64,000 nt of DNA from Epichloe hybrida (taxonomy: Eukaryota; Ascomycota; Sordariomycetes; Hypocreales; Clavicipitaceae). The stretch spans positions 434,001 to 498,000 of the forward strand of contig JAFEKR010000020.1 in NCBI GenBank assembly GCA_019022495.1, written 5' to 3'. Under the pieces are notes generated by a model, which saw nothing but the letters and a program-made list of their open reading frames with translations, searched no databases and was not told where the DNA came from. This document shows positions 1 through 12,097 of this stretch, in pieces; within the stretch, counting starts at the first letter, position 1, and every line of letters begins with the position of its first letter. The translations under genes and the position numbers were made by a program.

Positions 1-371
1 GGCCGCTAACGGGGTCTTATGGGCCACTTTTGATTTTCCGCAAAATTCATTTGTATGCAAAAACCAAAAAATCGACTCACCACCATACTAGCTAGCAACC
101 CGTATGCACCAACTGTTGGTCCAAAAAATAACCTTGCATAAAGAGAAAGCCCTATCTTTAAGCTTTAATTTGCTATATATAAAACTTTTGTACGACCTCT
201 AGATAAAGAGAAAATCGTTGTTAAAGATAGCTATAGGGTAAGTTATATGTAGGGTAACCTGCTTACGTCACCCTAGCTTACGTTACCCTAGCTTACCTAA
301 TTACTAGTGGCGTGGTTATGGCCACACTTACAGCCACAACGTAATTAACTAATTAGTCATCCACACGGTCG

Positions 372-463
372 GTCGCAGCTGTTGACAGCTGCGACGCAGC
401 CATTAATAGCTGCCCCCGCGACCGTTGACAGCTGCAGTGCAGCTGTTAGACTTGCAAAGCAAG
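372..463. repeat. Cluster of perfect short palindromes in a GC island
   Basis: Three inverted repeats lie within 92 bp. Bases 372-395 have 11-bp perfect arms around a 2-nt loop (gtcgcagctgt/acagctgcgac). Bases 428-446 have 9-bp arms around one base (acagctgca/tgcagctgt). Bases 451-463 have 5-bp arms (cttgc/gcaag). The first two share the motif gttgacagctgc as a direct repeat. This segment is much more GC-rich than the decayed DNA around it. It may be a terminal or regulatory segment of the element, but its function is unknown. Confidence 0.6.
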
Positions 464-2224
464 CTAGTAATAAGAAGGTTCTTTAACTAGAAAAGGGCTA
501 AAAATAGGTCTTATTTTTAACAATAACCTTAGGTATTCCCTAATTAGATATTAATAGTTAATTGTATAGCTTTCTTGCATAGATTACTGCTATAATATTG
601 TTTTAGTAAGGCTCTAGCATAGTCTGTTTGCTAAATTTATTAACAATAATAAGCACTAAATCATTGCCCTCTACTAATGTGAGTAAAGATAATAGGAAAT
701 TAATAGAAATTATATAATATAGTGCTAGTAGTGCTAATAATGGTTGTAAATTACTATGTCACGGATGTCTTCTTAGTTAATAAATTTGACATAATAGGCA
801 GGTTCTTAGGTAGTTTTATAATCTACGTAACCTATAAGGTATGTAGAATTGTTGCACAATCTCGCTTAGTTTTGCGTAACCTATATAATTACTATCATGT
901 ATGCTATTATATAAGTCCTTAATAGCAGATTTTGGTATGTATAGCTGTGGTTAAAATCCCGGAGTTGTTTTCTATAATAATCTATCCTGCTAGCTAAATA
1001 GTAGCTTTGCTTAGTTCTCTATGGATAATTAAGTATTATCTTCTAATACTATCTTAACGTGCTTCCACGTTAGGTCTTAATTATATCCTAATTATATTAA
1101 CTTCTTAAAATCAGGAGATATACTAACTAGTAATGCTATTAGTCTTTATGCTATAGGTGTAGTAAATTGTGGTATTAGAGCTATCACTAGATTGTGTTCC
1201 ACCTATTACACCACTTAGCAGTTATCTAGCGACTTCTAATGTTCTAGTCTATTATTAGGCATGTCCTCTAATTATCTAGGGGTATTATTATTATATGTTT
1301 TCTTAGTTATCTTTAGTCTACTTAAGGCGTCTAGTATTAAATAGTCCTTGCCTAGTTTATGGATTGCTTTAATATTAAACTAGCTAATATACTCCATTAC
1401 TTGTATTAATTTCTTGTTTATAGCATATCTGCTAGTCGTATTTACAATATCTAATTGTTAACCTATATTAATAATTAAGTAATAATCTATAAAACATATT
1501 ACTAGTGGTATTTATGTTGCTTTAATCCATTATCTAGACTTCCAAAGCATCCATATATAACCACAGACTTTAAGCTCTATTAACTAATACCTCTTTTCTA
1601 TATCTAACAGAGTTCTAGATAGAAATGCGATTAGCTAAATTGCTATATAAGGGGGATATTTAATAATTATCCCATCTGTCCTTAGCTTTAGGATTGCTTT
1701 ATCCTTGATATAATATATTATAACCCTAATGCTAACTCCTAATGTATTAAAGTCCACAAATAATTATTAGTTTAGAGAGAATAGCGTTAATATGGTATAT
1801 TTCGTTAGTGCTACCTTTAAGGTGTTAAATGCTTTAATTTCCCTCCTAGAAGGTAGTAATACATTAACGCTCTTTACCTAATTATATCTCGCTAGTTTAG
1901 ATGTTTTCTTTTTCGGGATATTATTATCTTTATTTGTTTTAACTATTTAATATACCTAGAGTAAATTTGTTTTACGTTCTTATAATAGTTTAATAATTAA
2001 GGCATATCCTAGAATATAATATCTTAGGGCTCTAGTAAATCCTAATAAATATTCTAATGCTTACAAGGTCTTTAGAAATTCAAGCCGCCTAATTACCGCT
2101 AATTTTTCACCTAGTGTTGCTATTCCTAAGGAATTAATAAGTCTCCCTAATACTTTAGCCATTAGGTAACTTATAAATATCTTCTTTAGGCTAATTAAGA
2201 TATTATTATCTATTAAACGTTAAA

Positions 2225-2480
2225 AGGTCTGTTATAGGTCCGCAATATACTGTTCAAAGCTAATTAAGGTAATAACAATATTATTATAGTAAGCTATTAC
2301 TCTAGTACCTTATAACATGTTATCTATTTGTCTCTGGATGTATATATTAGATCCTTTGTATCCTATAATTAGTATATTAAAAGTAAACTATCTATTATGT
2401 GTAATTACTAACAGTGCCTATCATGAGTCTAGGTGAACTATCCATTAGTAATAAAACGACATTATGTTAATGACTGTAAT
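2225..2480 (-). pseudogene. Decayed Ty3/gypsy-type reverse transcriptase remnant
   Basis: On the minus strand one frame reads QRQIDNML, a stop, GTRVIAYYNNIVIT and then SFEQYIADL before further stops. This matches the order around the gypsy RT catalytic box: an F-Q-R-x-x-D-x-x-L helix, then Y-x-D-D-I-V-I, then S-x-x-E-x-H. The two catalytic Asp codons now read as Asn, which is the change a G-to-A (RIP) event makes of GAC/GAT. Upstream in the same frame (higher coordinates) there is VITHNR and then a stop. The element would therefore be transcribed right to left, with RNase H and integrase expected below 2.2 kb. It is clearly non-functional. The family assignment is by eye. Confidence 0.6.
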
Positions 2481-5400
2481 ATATGTTATATTTGCAATTC
2501 CTGTAATGACTTCCTCCTGTTATCTTATTAGATATATATCTAGTATTGTTATCATATTTAAACCTTAAATGTTAACCACTATATGTCCTTTTTGACTATC
2601 CCCTAATCCTATCCACATAATAAAAACTAGAAATACGAATAGTACCTATAACGTAGTGCAAAAGACCTTTCCTACTACTAATAATTCCCTTATTATCTTT
2701 AAAATTATTACTTAATTATCTAGTCCTACTAGATATATCCTGTATTTCTTAGGAACTAGATCTTACTATCCTAGCTTTATCTGTAGTCTTATTTATTTCT
2801 CCTAGGGAACTATAGCAAAGCCCTTATCGCGAAATAAGTCCGTATAATCCCTTAAGAGTTGCTATATCTGCTATTATTCCTCTTTATTCTAGGGATTAAA
2901 ATAGTTAACTTTTGTTTCTATGTGAATTACTATATGTGATTCTATTATAATTTACTCTAGTGTTAATAGTTACTTCTTAACATATGATTCCGTTACTATC
3001 ACTAGATCTGCCACTAAAGCTTATTCTTCGGAGTCTACTATATATGCTCTTACAGCTAGGTTAATAGATTTGAATCTTCCTAATTCCTATTTCTTAGCGA
3101 TTATAATAGGCTTATCGCCTAGGTTATACATCATAACATGTTATGTTAACCTGTCTATAACTGCCGCATAGATGCCTAATTTCTGTATCTATTTAGGTTT
3201 AAATAGTGCCCTTTTGTCTTTGCTTAATTAATGATTTACTAGGACTAGTATTATTATACGTAGCTAAATCACAACTATGTAAGCTAACTTAACTAGCATA
3301 TTAATTTTCAGTTAATTATACTAGGCTGCCATGGGAATAGCTACGCTCCTATATGTTCTAATAATTACTTTGCCTTTGCTTACTATTATATCAATCTGTT
3401 ATAGTATAATGTAATCTATGCTAAGTAATAAGTTTACTCTTAATAACTTTATAATAGATACTTCCCTTACAAATAATGTAATCACAGGTTGTCTATTAGG
3501 TGTGCTACCTAAGAAGTTTATAGGTAATAGTACATATTCGTTAGTGAAATGGACATCTGATCCTATGCCCTTTACGTTAATAGGTGCTGCTCTGGTGTGT
3601 ATTTTAATATCTAGGTACCATTTGGCTACCCATGTGGTATCTGCTAGTGTAATTAAGCAGCCTATATTATAATAAATATCAGTTTAATTGTCCAAATTAT
3701 CTAGATCCAGATAGATCTAGAATCGTAGGTACGTCTATGATTGAAATGCATAGCTAATACTTGTATCTCGTTATGTGCTAACTATTAATTAAAAGATTAG
3801 TATTTTACTACCCTTCTTTGTCTTAACTCTTATTATATCTACTATTTATAGTTCTTTTACCGCTAATTTTATTTGTATTCGTATGTTATCTGTTATAACA
3901 TTTAGATAATTGTAATTACTATGTGTGCGCGATACTAAGTAAGAGTCTAAAATTTCATTATAAGCTATCTTACTTCTAATTATACTATTACGTGGTAAGC
4001 TATGTGCTTTGCTTAAATAGTTAAAAAGCGTATTATTAGATATAAATTAAGTAAAATATATTTAATAAGTGTAGACTGCGTTATTAATTCTAATAAATTA
4101 AACGTGCTTAGTCTAGTTTTTAGTCTATAGGACTCCTTTCTAATTATCTTAAGGGTATAGTTCCTACTACTTTACCTCTAGGTATAGGATATACTTATTT
4201 ATATCTCCTTATTCTAATTATTAGCTATTATTCTCTTAGTTCTTGCTACCTATTTAGTCCTAATAGTTACTTTATTCTTTATTACCCTACTAGTCTAACT
4301 TATCCACCTAGTATATAGCTTAAGGGCGTTATAGTAAGATTACTAGTCTATTTAGTAGTCTTATAGTATTGCTAAATAGGGTAGCTTTTTCTATAACTAG
4401 CCTATTATTATATTAAGGATTTAGGTATAGCTGCTATTAGTTATTATAGTATAGCTAATTGCCAAACTATTAGTCCTAATTATTATAGTATAGCCTCTAC
4501 TAGCCCTGTTATTACTATTAAGCAGGGTTATAGTATAGTAGATTACCCTAATAATTATTATTTCTATTACTATTCTAGTAATTATTCTAATATCCTCTGA
4601 TTCGCGGTCTTGCTATACTATTAAATAGTTAGTATCTTACACGTTAGCCTTAAGAATTATTAAATCCTCTGCGTACATTTAATCCTAGTCAAATGTCTCT
4701 AAACTGTTAATTAGTTATCTATTAGAACTTATCTCTTACCTAGCTTGTAATTATTAACTCTCTTTCTCTAATTTACATTAAAAATTGATTAATTATTATA
4801 TTAGTTAATAGTAGTGTAATAATTATCTGAATTTCTAAATTAAACGCTTAGTAGACTGTTCGCAATTATGTAACATTATCCTAATAATATACCCTTATAT
4901 CTTAAAGCAAATTATATATAAAGATTATAATGTTCTCTCTATTATAATATTTCTATAATAAATATCGCGCATTCTTAATCCTATTTAAAGCCATAGACTA
5001 TGGCTCTTAGAATCTCTTAACTAGTTATGTGTAAATGGTTTTTAACAACACTTCTCAAAGCAATTTGCGCTCTAATAGTGTTAATAGATAACTATGCTAA
5101 TTAAGGGCTTAACCTCTAAGGCATAAGATCTAAATATCTTTTATAAGCTTCTTTAATTAGCTAACTACTATATCTTCTAACCACTAGGTAAATACTAAGA
5201 CGTATTTATAGATTATTATAGTAGATTTAGCATCTGCTATAATACCTTAGCCTTTATTATCCTTAACTCCTAGGTTAAAGAAGCTAATATCTGCTACCTA
5301 TAATAACAGCTATATTACTAGAATTACTTCCGCTAGTTATACCCCTAATAGCTATATACATCTATGCTAGATATACTATAATAAAGCCTAGTTAGTTTAG

Positions 5401-6450
5401 GCATTCTCTTTAAACAAATAATATATTATTTATACTATCTCTAATTATAGCTACTATAGCTATTATTAATCTGCTAATAGCGGCTACTCTTGCTTACTAC
5501 TAGGCATTATGTTATTAATTATATTATTACACTCTAGCTTTACCTAACTATTTAATTGCTATAATGCTCTTAATATCCTAGATTAGTAACTACCTAATAT
5601 CTAGTGTGCTTAGAATCTATTAAGAGGTAAATTAATAAGCAGGGAATTATTAAGTAAGGTAACTAGTAGTAATTAGTATATAGTAGGACTACTCCTTCCT
5701 AATTCTAGAGAAAGCGTTACTACTTAATCTAGCATAGGTAATTTTACCTAAGGGGTTTTGTCCTACTAACTTTCTAGCTTAAAATTAAGCTTATAATTAC
5801 GTATCCTTATATAGAACTACCCTAACCATTCTATTACTATTATAATTAGATAGTCTATTAGCATAGTATTAATCACGTCTGCTACTGCTTTACCCTTAGT
5901 ATAATTAAATTATATTAGTCTAAATCTTAGTCCCTAGGAATTATCCCTTTAATAGCTAGTTTAAGAATTGTCTTTTTAATAGCTAGTTTAAGGCTATAAG
6001 CTTATAGCTTATAATAGCTTTAGTAATACTCCTTTGCTTATGGTTAGAATAGTTACTATACCTATCTTTATATTTAACTTAATTATAACTTAAGGAGTAA
6101 ATAGCCTTGCTTTCTATAACTATTTGTTAAGGAATTAGATAAATCTACCCCTATGCTTAGCTTACTTAACTAGATAATTAAATATGTTTGTTTTATTAAA
6201 TAGCGTGAAATTTTTTGCTATATAGTTAACTAATTCTCTTAGGTTATTTAGAATCATTAGATTAACTATATTAATATACCTTTAAAGGCGTTAGCCTTCT
6301 CTGATTAGCTTAGCATCTAGCGTTAGCTTTAATATTAAAGCATAAATATTTAAATATAATTATATAAATACTAGTGGTCTGGTGTTTTTCTAGTTTTTTA
6401 CACTTATAACTTACAATTACTACTAATCTATAAGGGTATGTAGGAAAGGA

Positions 6451-6823
6451 TGATAATATTCTCTAATCTAGCCCCCGTAGGGCGCTATTTATGCTGCACA
6501 ATTGTGCACGTGACCTGTGACACTCCCTCCGTTGCCGCGGCCCATCGCCTCTTGATTTTTTTTGGTCTGATCTCTCGAATCCCCGAATCCCGGAATCCCC
6601 ACTTCCTGCTTCCACTCCCTGCTTCCGCTTCCTGCTTCCACTTCCTGCTTCCACTATCAAGCTTCTGAGACCTCTCCATCTGCAGCGATATACAAGACTC
6701 TTCACGGTTTCTTCAAAACACTTTTTTAACATTGTGCTCTGTTTAGTACTAGAACACCAGAAGATCGACTCAAACACGCATGGTACTGATCATCCTTGGG
6801 GCTGTATCTAGCCGCCTTTCACC
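6451..6823 (+). promoter_or_regulatory. ATG15 upstream region with 13-bp pyrimidine repeat
   Basis: These 373 bases separate the RIP-decayed block from the ATG15 start. Bases 6601-6652 hold four tandem copies of a 13-bp unit, acttcctgcttcc with few changes, preceded by three copies of a cgaatccc-like unit. The coding strand is strongly C/T-rich, which is common just upstream of fungal transcription starts. Short ATG frames here are accidental. Confidence 0.55.
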
Positions 6824-8758
6824 ATGCTTCTCAGTTTCAATTTGCCACTCCGCATAGCGCGAACAACTCGTGTCGGAAAATCCAGCATCGCCTTCCTTCT
6901 ATCTCTCTTGGCATTTGCTTGGCCGATTTACGCTTCTGGAGCTTCGCAAAGTTACCAAGATGCCTCCGCCGGACAAAACATCTTCTTGCCTCCGGCCATG
7001 ATTGTCCCTCCGAATCCAGAATCACCACAACCAGCCGAGCACACTTTTACACTCCGCCACATCTATCATCATGGCACCGACCGACACCCCCGACTCCACC
7101 GCAGTTTCGATATTGCGCACGACACACGTCGAGTTTACCTTGCCGCCGAGGGTGCACATCCCGAGACCGATTTGCCGCGTCTGAAGGCACGAAGTCGTGG
7201 GATGTCCATTGAGCGTCTGGTGGATCGTCGACCGTCTACTGTAGACCCCATGGTTGCCCGCTCTCGACAAGATGGGTATCTTGCCGTGCTAGACGCTTCA
7301 GCGTGGACAATGGACGAGGTTCCCTCCCCAGACATCACCGATAAGGGAACAGTACTGAGCCTAGCCTATATGGCCGCCGATGCCTACGTGCAGTCCGACA
7401 CCCGTCCTGACTGGGAGGAAGTCGGCGAACCCTTCAACCGCAGTGCTGACTTTGGATGGCAAAGTGATGGACTTCGCGGCCATATCTGGACTGATGACGA
7501 TAATTCCACTGTTGTCATTGGGTTGAAAGGGACATCTCCAGCTGTTTTCGACGGAGATGGCACAACAACTAACGACAAGATTAACGATAACTTATTCTTT
7601 AGTTGTTGCTGCGCACAGCAGGGACAGTGGACCTGGCACCAAGTTTGTGACTGTGCCACGGGGACATACGCTTGTAACAATACCTGCGTCAGCGAGGCCT
7701 TGATGGAGGAAAGTCGCTATTATGGTGCTGCCCGCGAGCTCTACGCCAACGTGACTGAGCGATATCCCAATTCCAACATATGGGTGGTTGGACATTCCTT
7801 GGGCGGTGCCGTCAGTTCGTTGCTGGGTCTGACATACGGCTTACCTGTTGTCACTTTCGAAGCCGTCCCCGAGGCTTTGGCTGCTACCCGACTCGGTCTA
7901 CCAATCCCACCTGGGTCCGACCCCAACGCTCCTCAGACGCGACGAAATACTGGAGCGTACCACTTCGGCCACACTGCTGATCCAATATACATTGGCGCCT
8001 GTAACGGGGCTACTGCGTCTTGCTCTTTTGCGGGCTATGCTATGGAAACAACTTGCCACACAGGCAGTGAGTGTGTCTATGACGTTGTTGCAGATAAAGG
8101 ATGGCGTGTGGGTATCGGAACCCACAAGATTCGAGCTGTCATATCGGACGTCATTCTCAAGTATGACGATGTTCCTGGATGCAACTTGACGCCCGAGTGC
8201 CGCGACTGTGCCCTATGGAAAATGTATGAGAGTAACGGTACGGAGACCACAACTTCGACGGCACCATCTACTACAACTCGCACACGAACTCGTACTACAA
8301 CCTGCCAGACTCCAGGTTGGTGGGGTTGTCTTGATAAAACAACAACCATTGTGTCTGCCACGGCTACGACTACGACTACAACCACCTCTCACTCGACTTC
8401 AACCTGTAAAACGCCGGGTTGGTTTGGGTGCAATGATAGGACGACTTCGACTGTGGAAGCCACCACGACGTCAGACGTGTCCACAACGAACCCTCCTGCG
8501 ACAACAACCTGCGAGACACCCGGCAAGTTTTGGGGCTGTTGGGACGGAGATGAAACGAGTACAACGCCAAGTTCTTTGCCAAGTACGATCTCGCGACCCC
8601 CTACAACAAGTGCGCCAACTCTCACGCAGTCGGCGGTGATGTCATCAAGCACTGCTGCTCCATCGAAGCATAAATGTCTCCATCGCAGCTGGATTGGACT
8701 ATGCAAAGAATGGGAGGGTAATGTCGAAGATGAAGAATTCATCTCCGACGAAATGTAA
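6824..8758 (+). CDS. ATG15: Autophagic (phospho)lipase ATG15
   Basis: A single-exon gene of 644 aa. It is the class-3 lipase that breaks down autophagic and multivesicular bodies inside the vacuole. A hydrophobic segment at about residues 22-38 fits the N-terminal membrane anchor of the family. The lipase nucleophile lies in GHSLGG (Ser325). Asp386 in HTADPIYIG and His434 in GTHKI complete a plausible triad. A Cys-rich block (FFSCCCAQQ, QVCDC) precedes the nucleophile, as in other ATG15 proteins. After about residue 470 the tail is Thr/Ser-rich and carries three degenerate units of the type C-x-TPGW-W/F-GC-x-D plus a fourth, CLHRSWIGLC. The start at 6824 places the anchor correctly. The only oddity is its position some 370 bp from a decayed transposon block. 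Identification is secure. Confidence 0.95.
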   Translation: MLLSFNLPLRIARTTRVGKSSIAFLLSLLAFAWPIYASGASQSYQDASAGQNIFLPPAMIVPPNPESPQPAEHTFTLRHIYHHGTDRHPRLHRSFDIAHDTRRVYLAAEGAHPETDLPRLKARSRGMSIERLVDRRPSTVDPMVARSRQDGYLAVLDASAWTMDEVPSPDITDKGTVLSLAYMAADAYVQSDTRPDWEEVGEPFNRSADFGWQSDGLRGHIWTDDDNSTVVIGLKGTSPAVFDGDGTTTNDKINDNLFFSCCCAQQGQWTWHQVCDCATGTYACNNTCVSEALMEESRYYGAARELYANVTERYPNSNIWVVGHSLGGAVSSLLGLTYGLPVVTFEAVPEALAATRLGLPIPPGSDPNAPQTRRNTGAYHFGHTADPIYIGACNGATASCSFAGYAMETTCHTGSECVYDVVADKGWRVGIGTHKIRAVISDVILKYDDVPGCNLTPECRDCALWKMYESNGTETTTSTAPSTTTRTRTRTTTCQTPGWWGCLDKTTTIVSATATTTTTTTSHSTSTCKTPGWFGCNDRTTSTVEATTTSDVSTTNPPATTTCETPGKFWGCWDGDETSTTPSSLPSTISRPPTTSAPTLTQSAVMSSSTAAPSKHKCLHRSWIGLCKEWEGNVEDEEFISDEM

Positions 8759-9511
8759 CGATGTAGAGGTCTTGCGCAGACAAGAAAGGGAGGCCATCAT
8801 CACGTCGCCAATCAGAAAACCTATTCATTTACTCACGATTTCCCGCGAGCGTTTTAAACTGGCACCAAGACTACACTGAACGACCTTTTACGGCTGAAGC
8901 AATTGCAAACATATGGGTTTAGCTTCCTTTTCTTGTTTCGGGAGGGGGTTTTTTTTTTTTGGAAAGGATGACAGCTCTTCTTGGCCTTCATCTCCATCCG
9001 TCTCTTTTTGTTCTTGTTCTTATTTTTCCGTGAACCAAATCACCTTGGCGCTGTCTTGTAAGACATTTGATATTTTGGCTAGCGAGTGGCGTTTGAATTT
9101 TTGGGCATATGATGGATGATTACAGCATTGATAGAACATGTCAACTTAAGTCACATTTGGCAGTTGAGACATGTGTGTTTAGCTGGCTGTCTGCCTGTTC
9201 GTGACTATGTTTTTGCAACTTTATCATTAACGTGATTAATCAAACGTGGGTAAATTTGCTCTGGTGAAGGTCTTAGATGTTGCAAACAGAACGGGAGAGT
9301 GACTTAGTCGGTCACTTGAGGGCGAGATGCCGGTCGAGTGGCGGGATTAAATCGAGGTTTTAGTGGCGCCCCTCGCTGAACGCGTCGTCTTAGCTCGGAC
9401 CCTCAGATTCCTACATCAACATCCAACAAAAATGCATGCATGGTTGGAAAATCACCACCACCCCGCCAGCAAGGACTGATGTTTCATTTATTCCAGAGGG
9501 CTTGAAACACA
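8759..9511. other. Intergenic region, ATG15 to SWC2
   Basis: The region holds the 3' flank of ATG15, a poly-T run near 8947 and the promoter of the next gene. The frame 8913-9119 is short and resembles nothing known. I see no RNA gene or mobile element. Confidence 0.5.
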
Positions 9512-12097
9512 ATGGAGACCGAGTCCAAAACGTCAGATCGAGACACGTCGCAACTGTCGGATCCCCTAAGCGACCTCGACAGCCTTTCCGACAGCGATTC
9601 GCCCGTCCAGCAAACAGAATGGCTTGCTACCACGCGAAAGCGCCGGTCGACCGCTGGCAATCGGATGAAGTCTATGCTTGCGAATGAAGAGCCCGACTCT
9701 GACCTAGAACTTCTATTCGCCGAGGATGAGAATGATCAAGGCTTCTCTGATGTGGGCGAGGATGGCTCCGATGTGCAGATGGATTCGTCGTCCGATGATG
9801 AGGACGACGACAATGCAAATGCCGAAGAGTTGGAAGGCGAAAAGGAACTGGAGCGTCAAGCCAAAGCGAAGCGGGCAGCGCAGCGCAAACGAAAAGCCCA
9901 AGAAGCCATACCTGCAAAGTTCAGGAAGAAGGTTCGAATCGACCCCGCAACAACCACATCTCCAGCGCCAACGCCAGCGCCAGCGCCAGCGCCGCCGCCC
10001 AAGAAAAAGTCGGAACGAATGTCTTGGCTTCCATCAACTGCCGACTTGCCGACCCGAGCCTCGTCCCGAAAGACGACTCGTATATCTAAAGAGCAATTGC
10101 ATCTGCAAATGGCTGAACGCGAGGCTAGAAGACTCAAGCAAGTGGCACAGATGGAGAAGAAGGCGGCTAGATTAGAGGCGATGAAGAAACCTCCAATGAC
10201 GCAAGAAGAGAGGCTGGCCGAAGCCTCAAACGTGGAGAAACGCAATAGCAAAAGTTTGAACAGATGGGAGGAAGCCGAGAGGCAACGTGAAGAAGAACGC
10301 AAGGCGAAGCTCGCTGCGCTTAATCAGCGAACTTTGAAAGGGCCAGTCATTACTTTCTGGAGCGGAAAAGGTCAATGGGATGATCTGGAGCTACGGTCGT
10401 TGCGTCCCTACGTGACCGAGGTGGAGGAGAAGCCCAAGAAGAAAAAAGAAAAGGCCGACAGAGGCGGGGGCAAGATGAGGGGCAAGAACCAATATAGTGA
10501 TGGAGCGAAGGACAGCCAGGAGAAGGATGTTGCACCGGGAGAATCCAGGCAGACAGATGCTATGAACAGCAATGCCACGGAGAGCGTCGTAGCTCAGGGC
10601 TCGAACGATTGCAAATCGATGGCAGATGTGAAGTCTTCAATCACATGCGGAACCGACAACACTAACGAACGTGGTTTCACGATGGAGAGAAAATATTCAG
10701 ATGTCGCTCAGCCAGGAGGTGCGCTGGTCTTGGGCGAAAGAGCACCAGTTGCAGAGTCCCATGGCAACCCTCGGGAGGATGCGAAGGAAATAAAGACGAA
10801 TGCGGAGAAAGTGGGAGAAGACGCTGAACAGCCCACTGAATCAACAGCAACGGATGTCCCGCCAGCTAACAACGTTTCGGCGAAGGCTGTCCTGCCTGGC
10901 TCACCGAGCAAACCGTCACAAACTACCGCCGCCTCTATAGCTTCTCCTCCATCCGCGACAGCCACTCCGTCTACGCCAGCGGGTGGACTGGCAGCGCCGC
11001 CGCCTCCACCTCCAATTCGCAGTTGTCCAGTTGCACCATCCAGCTTGTCGAGACCATCATATGAACCTAGACCATCCGTTGCCCTGGCACCTGTGCTCGC
11101 CCCCCCACCAGGGATGGACATGAAGGAGTCTTCTTCAGCAGAAGCTCCCAAGTCGAACATACGGGCACCACCAACTATCAGCCTGTCAGACCCTAGTCTA
11201 GGATTGCAATCAGTGCCGCCAGTGTCGTCCGAGATGGTGGCTTCCATGGGCACGGACACCAAAGAAGTACCCCCAGACGCCAATGCTCAACCTCTCCCAA
11301 GTGAAACGGCTCCGACAGGCAAAGATGTGAGTCCAAGAGACTCCGAGGCCCCAGCAGCTCCGCCAGAGGTCCCTCGTGATATGAATGCGACTCGCAACGG
11401 CATCATTTACCAAAACTTCAACGAGATTGCCTTGCGCGATAAATCTATCCAAACCCAGATTCTCTTCGGTCGCAAAATGACTAGGCTAGCCAGTGAGTCC
11501 AATCATTCCAGACTCTCCCTTCAGAAACCTGCAATGGCTTCCCTGACCCCCTGAGCTGTTTCGTCCTCCGTCGACACCACCAGCCAAGCCAATTGACCAA
11601 ACATGCTTTCTCCAAACACGAATTTTTTTTCTGATTAGAGTGCTAACACAAGCCCCCCAAATCCAGAGCCCTCAGCCCCTGCAATATGCGTCATCACCAA
11701 CAACCCAGCACGATACCGTGACCCCAAAACCGGACTCCCTTTCTACAACATGTACGCTTACAGAGAGTTGCAGCGCCTCTACCACGGCGATTACAAATGG
11801 AGTCGTCTTCTCGGCGCCTGGGTAGGCAGCGGGAAACAAGCTGCAAAGGGTGTTCCAGAGCGTTTCGTCAACCCTAGCGCCGCGAGACCAAAAACTGTTG
11901 CCGCTGCCCCTGCCGCTGCCGCCACTGATGGCCCTTCGGAAGGCATGAAGCGAGAGCCACAGCTCAACAAGGCAGCAGACGCAGGACATCCGACTGGCGC
12001 TCCCGCGGCGAATCTTTCTTCAACCCCACCTGACGCCAGGCCTGGGGAACAGCTTGCACAAGCATCACGGAATGTGTCGCAGGTGGCAGCTCAATGA
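9512..12097 (+). CDS. SWC2: SWR1 complex subunit Swc2/Vps72 (YL1 family)
   Basis: Two exons, 9512-11492 and 11676-12097, joined in phase 1 (donor GTGAGT, branch gctaac at 11642, acceptor ctcag), giving 800 aa. The protein belongs to YL1, the SWR1 subunit that binds H2A.Z-H2B and helps exchange it into chromatin. The N-terminal part has long acidic Asp/Glu/Ser stretches (about residues 10-110), then basic KRRR/KKK patches and a Lys/Arg/Glu-rich coiled region ending in ITFWSGKGQW, typical of YL1_N. A low-complexity Pro/Ser/Thr/Ala linker follows. The end of exon 1 (ILFGRKMTRLA) and exon 2 (CVITNNPARYRDPKTGLPFYN) form the YL1_C motif. Without the intron the C-terminal domain would be lost, which supports the splice. 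A 191-codon antisense frame inside exon 1 is a composition artefact. Confidence 0.93.

Larger units (their letters stand above)
1..6450. repeat. AT-rich RIP-decayed retrotransposon block
   Basis: This block is extremely AT-rich and TpA-rich, and no open frame in it looks real. The longest ATG frames (84 and 66 codons at 3418-3672 and 722-922) resemble no family I know. Composition switches sharply near 6450-6480 to ordinary GC-rich fungal DNA. C-to-T decay with TpA excess on both strands is the signature of repeat-induced point mutation in Pezizomycotina. A degenerate Ty3/gypsy-type reverse transcriptase can still be read on the minus strand near 2.2-2.5 kb, so the block is probably one or more dead LTR elements. 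I could not define LTRs, gag or integrase boundaries. The left end may continue outside the window. Confidence 0.85.

Noticed and set aside
3418..3672. 84-codon plus frame in the AT-rich block
   Set aside because: It is a chance opening in RIP-decayed DNA. It lies opposite to the direction of the retroelement and has no domain.
6463..6777. 104-codon minus frame rich in GSGSRKRKQ
   Set aside because: It is produced by the 13-bp pyrimidine tandem repeat upstream of ATG15, so it is a low-complexity artefact.
10708..11283. 191-codon antisense frame inside SWC2
   Set aside because: It is Gly/Ala/Ser-rich and mirrors the Pro/Ser-rich sense linker. It has no domain and is fully explained by GC-rich codon bias.
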